Assembly (NCBI GenBank): GCA_005765155.1
Contig: VCCP01000002.1
Coordinates: 1,736,001-1,800,000 of the forward strand
Direction: 5' to 3'
From: Zelopaecilomyces penicillatus
Taxonomy: Eukaryota > Ascomycota > Sordariomycetes > Hypocreales > Pseudodiploosporaceae
Length of the DNA: 64,000 nucleotides
In this document: piece after piece, positions 62,033 to 64,000 of the stretch
How the letters are laid out: every line of letters starts with the position of its first letter
Numbering within the stretch: the first letter of the stretch is position 1
Made by a program: the position numbers and the translations under genes
Notes under the pieces: model-generated
What the model saw: the letters and a program-made list of their open reading frames with translations, nothing else
Databases searched by the model: none
Told to the model about the DNA's origin: nothing

Positions 62033-63699
62033 CTAGCCCCGTTCCAGATACCAATTGTGGGTTAGTTGGTTCGTCAAGTAACTGAAAGGAGTGGGCACTT
62101 CAGCTGAGCCCTTTCTTGCGACCGGATGACGGAGATAAACAGCTGCGCAGATGTTGGGGTTGACTTCGAGATATCGGGGGATGAATGCAAACGCCGGCAT
62201 GAAGGCACGCGGCCGCCATGGTGTGGCGTAGGGCTTGTTATCATCCACAGGGTTTTCTTCATCGTATTTCAGTAGCTTAGCAAGCTTCCACATCTCGTCT
62301 CTGGATAGTTGTGAGGCACCCATTATCCTCTTGGCCTTCTCCTTCTGTTCTTCTGTCAAACCCTCGAGGCCCTTTTCGACCTGCCGTTCTGTATTGTGTT
62401 CCGGTTCCACTTCGGTTGCTTGTGTTGTAGGTTCGCTCTCCTTCAAGCCTAGCTTCTCGAAACTCTCTCGTAGTAGCTCGTGGCTCTTCATTTGTAATTG
62501 CAGCTCTTCAATGAGTTCCTGAACCTCAACCTCGCCGTCCTCTGGATGTGACAGGAATCGTTTGGCGTCTGCCCGGAATAATCGAAGCTGCTTCTTTTCT
62601 TTGGCTGACAAATCTCTCGGGTTGTTCTGCAAGATTCTTTTGACATCCTTGAGAAGAAACTTGAGAGCCCGGTTGTTCTTCTGCCAGGCCTCTTGTGGAG
62701 CTACCGACTCAGTTTCATCGCTCTCGGCTTTCACCGTGGCCTCCGGAACTTCGCCTGCTTCTGCGTCTTCGGCAACAGTCTCCGCACTAGTTGCCTTCGA
62801 ATCACCTTGATAAAATAGCTCAGTTTTCCTCTTTCGAGCCTCCAGGTTCTCTAGTAATCTCTTGTTGGCCTGTGGTGCTTTTTGTTCGCCTGTTGCGTAC
62901 ATCACTTTCTCCACTTCAACTTGGAACATGTCGCCCGGATTTAGTTGGTAGGAAGGATGAACCATCTACTAGTTGTTAGAGATATTCATCCGAAAACTAG
63001 TATGTAAATAGACGTAGAGTATACCTTCCTGCCGTTGACCTTGACGGCACCGTGAATGACAAACTGGCGGGCTTGACGAACACTGCTGGCAAATAAAGCT
63101 CGAAAAACTGCGGTATCCAATCTTCTCTCCAAGGGTGCGTATGTCATCTGCATGTAGGGCGTTATGTTGTTGAATTGATCTGAAAGAAGCTTGTTTACAT
63201 CTCCAAACGGAGGTGGCCTTCGTCTCGATTTATCCAGAGTGCTGAACTTGGGAACTTGGGAATAGGATTCGGCCGTGATATTGGAGGTGGACAGGCCTGA
63301 GCCACGGCCAGAAGCCTGCTCAGAACCATCATTGGCCGCTAGATATCGTGGAGGCAAATCGACAGCGGAGAGGAGGCGGCGTGAAAAGAGGCGCACCCAT
63401 TTCTTCTCTGGAATATGCTCGCCGTGGTAGGACCGGGTTTTCGCTTTGGCTGCCCATTTTTGCTGGAAGAAGGTTGGGGATCCTTTGATCTGTGGTTCCT
63501 TTCCAACGGACCTTGAAAGGTTATACAGGTTGTATTTGTTCCATGATTGTCTTAGTTTCTAAGATGAGCTTGTTAGCATCTATGATCTCAAGGGGCATGA
63601 TGCGCGTCGCAGCGAGCGATGGCCATGTCCATAAGCTTTCAATTGGCATTGTTTGCTTACCGGCCGACTAAGGCTGTAGAATTTGGAAGGCTTCCGCAT
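62033..63699 (-). CDS. NAM9: Mitochondrial small-subunit ribosomal protein uS4m (Nam9)
   Basis: Three exons, 63661-63699 (13 codons), 63025-63558 and 62033-62965, give 501 aa; all junctions are in phase 0. uS4m binds the 15S/16S mitochondrial rRNA and is an early assembly protein of the small subunit. The N-terminus [27 protein letters not shown] matches fungal Nam9. The S4 RNA-binding domain is split by intron 2: [34 protein letters not shown], then [22 protein letters not shown] long charged, helical insertion (about 220-390; many Glu, Lys and Gln) follows, as in other Pezizomycotina. The C-terminus [32 protein letters not shown] is the conserved mitochondrial extension. It ends with TAG. 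Confidence 0.94.
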
Positions 63700-64000
63700 T
63701 TTGATGAGCCAAATGGCACCGATGACAGTTGAGACTATCGCGTATATTCTTCAGGAGCAGAGGAATTAGTCCGTGTCCAATTTTTTGGTTGTTCCCGGTA
63801 GGCTCTAGGCTCGGGGTTTTTCCGCCTTGTGCCAAGTCAAATTGCCAGCTGGCGCCAGCCGTCAGTCTCGGCAGCCCTGAGAGGGTGGATTCACTCAACG
63901 CGTCTTCAGTGCTTCAATTAGACGCGTCCGGTAAGCCGTGGGGCTTTAACGTTGCGAATCAATTAGTTGCACAATTACGCATTTGCATCATCGCTTCATA
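63700..64000. other. 5' flank of the uS4m gene
   Basis: Presumed promoter and 5' leader; no gene or motif I can support within the window. Confidence 0.35.

Overview
The window is nuclear DNA from a filamentous ascomycete, very probably a Sordariomycete of the order Hypocreales. Genes are spliced with short (about 50-110 nt) GT-AG introns that carry CTAAC-type branch points. Several encoded proteins are diagnostic: a Xyr1/XlnR xylanase regulator whose ends and zinc cluster match the Hypocreales form, a NirA/NIT4-type regulator, two-subunit (type I fungal) fatty acid synthase, AspB/Cdc3 septin and a ferrochelatase with the 2Fe-2S cysteines. I support 16 protein-coding genes, about one per 4 kb. 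No rRNA, tRNA, transposon or CRISPR is supportable.

Layout. 1-5.5 kb: kinetochore protein Spc24 (-) and mitochondrial fission protein Fis1 (+) share a divergent promoter; Fis1 converges on septin Cdc3/AspB (-). 5.5-9.2 kb: no supportable gene. 9.2-13.3 kb: ferrochelatase (-) and Ku70 (+) are divergent. 13.8-20.0 kb: a large Zn2Cys6 regulator (+) converges on an MFS drug-type transporter (-). 22.4-25.3 kb: a mitochondrial PPR protein (-) and Lsm4 (+) are divergent. 25.9-41.1 kb: fatty acid synthase alpha (-) and beta (+) are head to head across 3.2 kb. 41.9-45.3 kb: guanine deaminase (+) converges on a bZIP-type regulator (-). 47.0-58.5 kb: two Zn2Cys6 regulators on the minus strand, Xyr1 and a NirA-like protein, separated by a 5.7 kb gene-free stretch. 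62.0-63.7 kb: mitochondrial ribosomal protein uS4m (-).

How the genes fit together. FAS alpha and beta form one complex. Fis1, the PPR protein, uS4m and ferrochelatase all act in mitochondria. Xyr1 and the NirA-like protein are wide-domain carbon and nitrogen regulators and have the long upstream regions typical of such genes. The rest is housekeeping.

The most interesting observation is in the bZIP gene. Its reading frame is cut by a single in-frame TAG, after which the same frame stays open for 85 more codons and encodes a leucine-zipper-like coiled coil. The UAG sits in the 5-nt loop of a perfect 5-bp hairpin, with U just 5' of the A. That is the configuration known for sexual-stage A-to-I mRNA editing in Sordariomycetes, where UAG is recoded to UGG (Trp). 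I propose it as a candidate stop-correcting editing site that would switch the dimerisation domain on.
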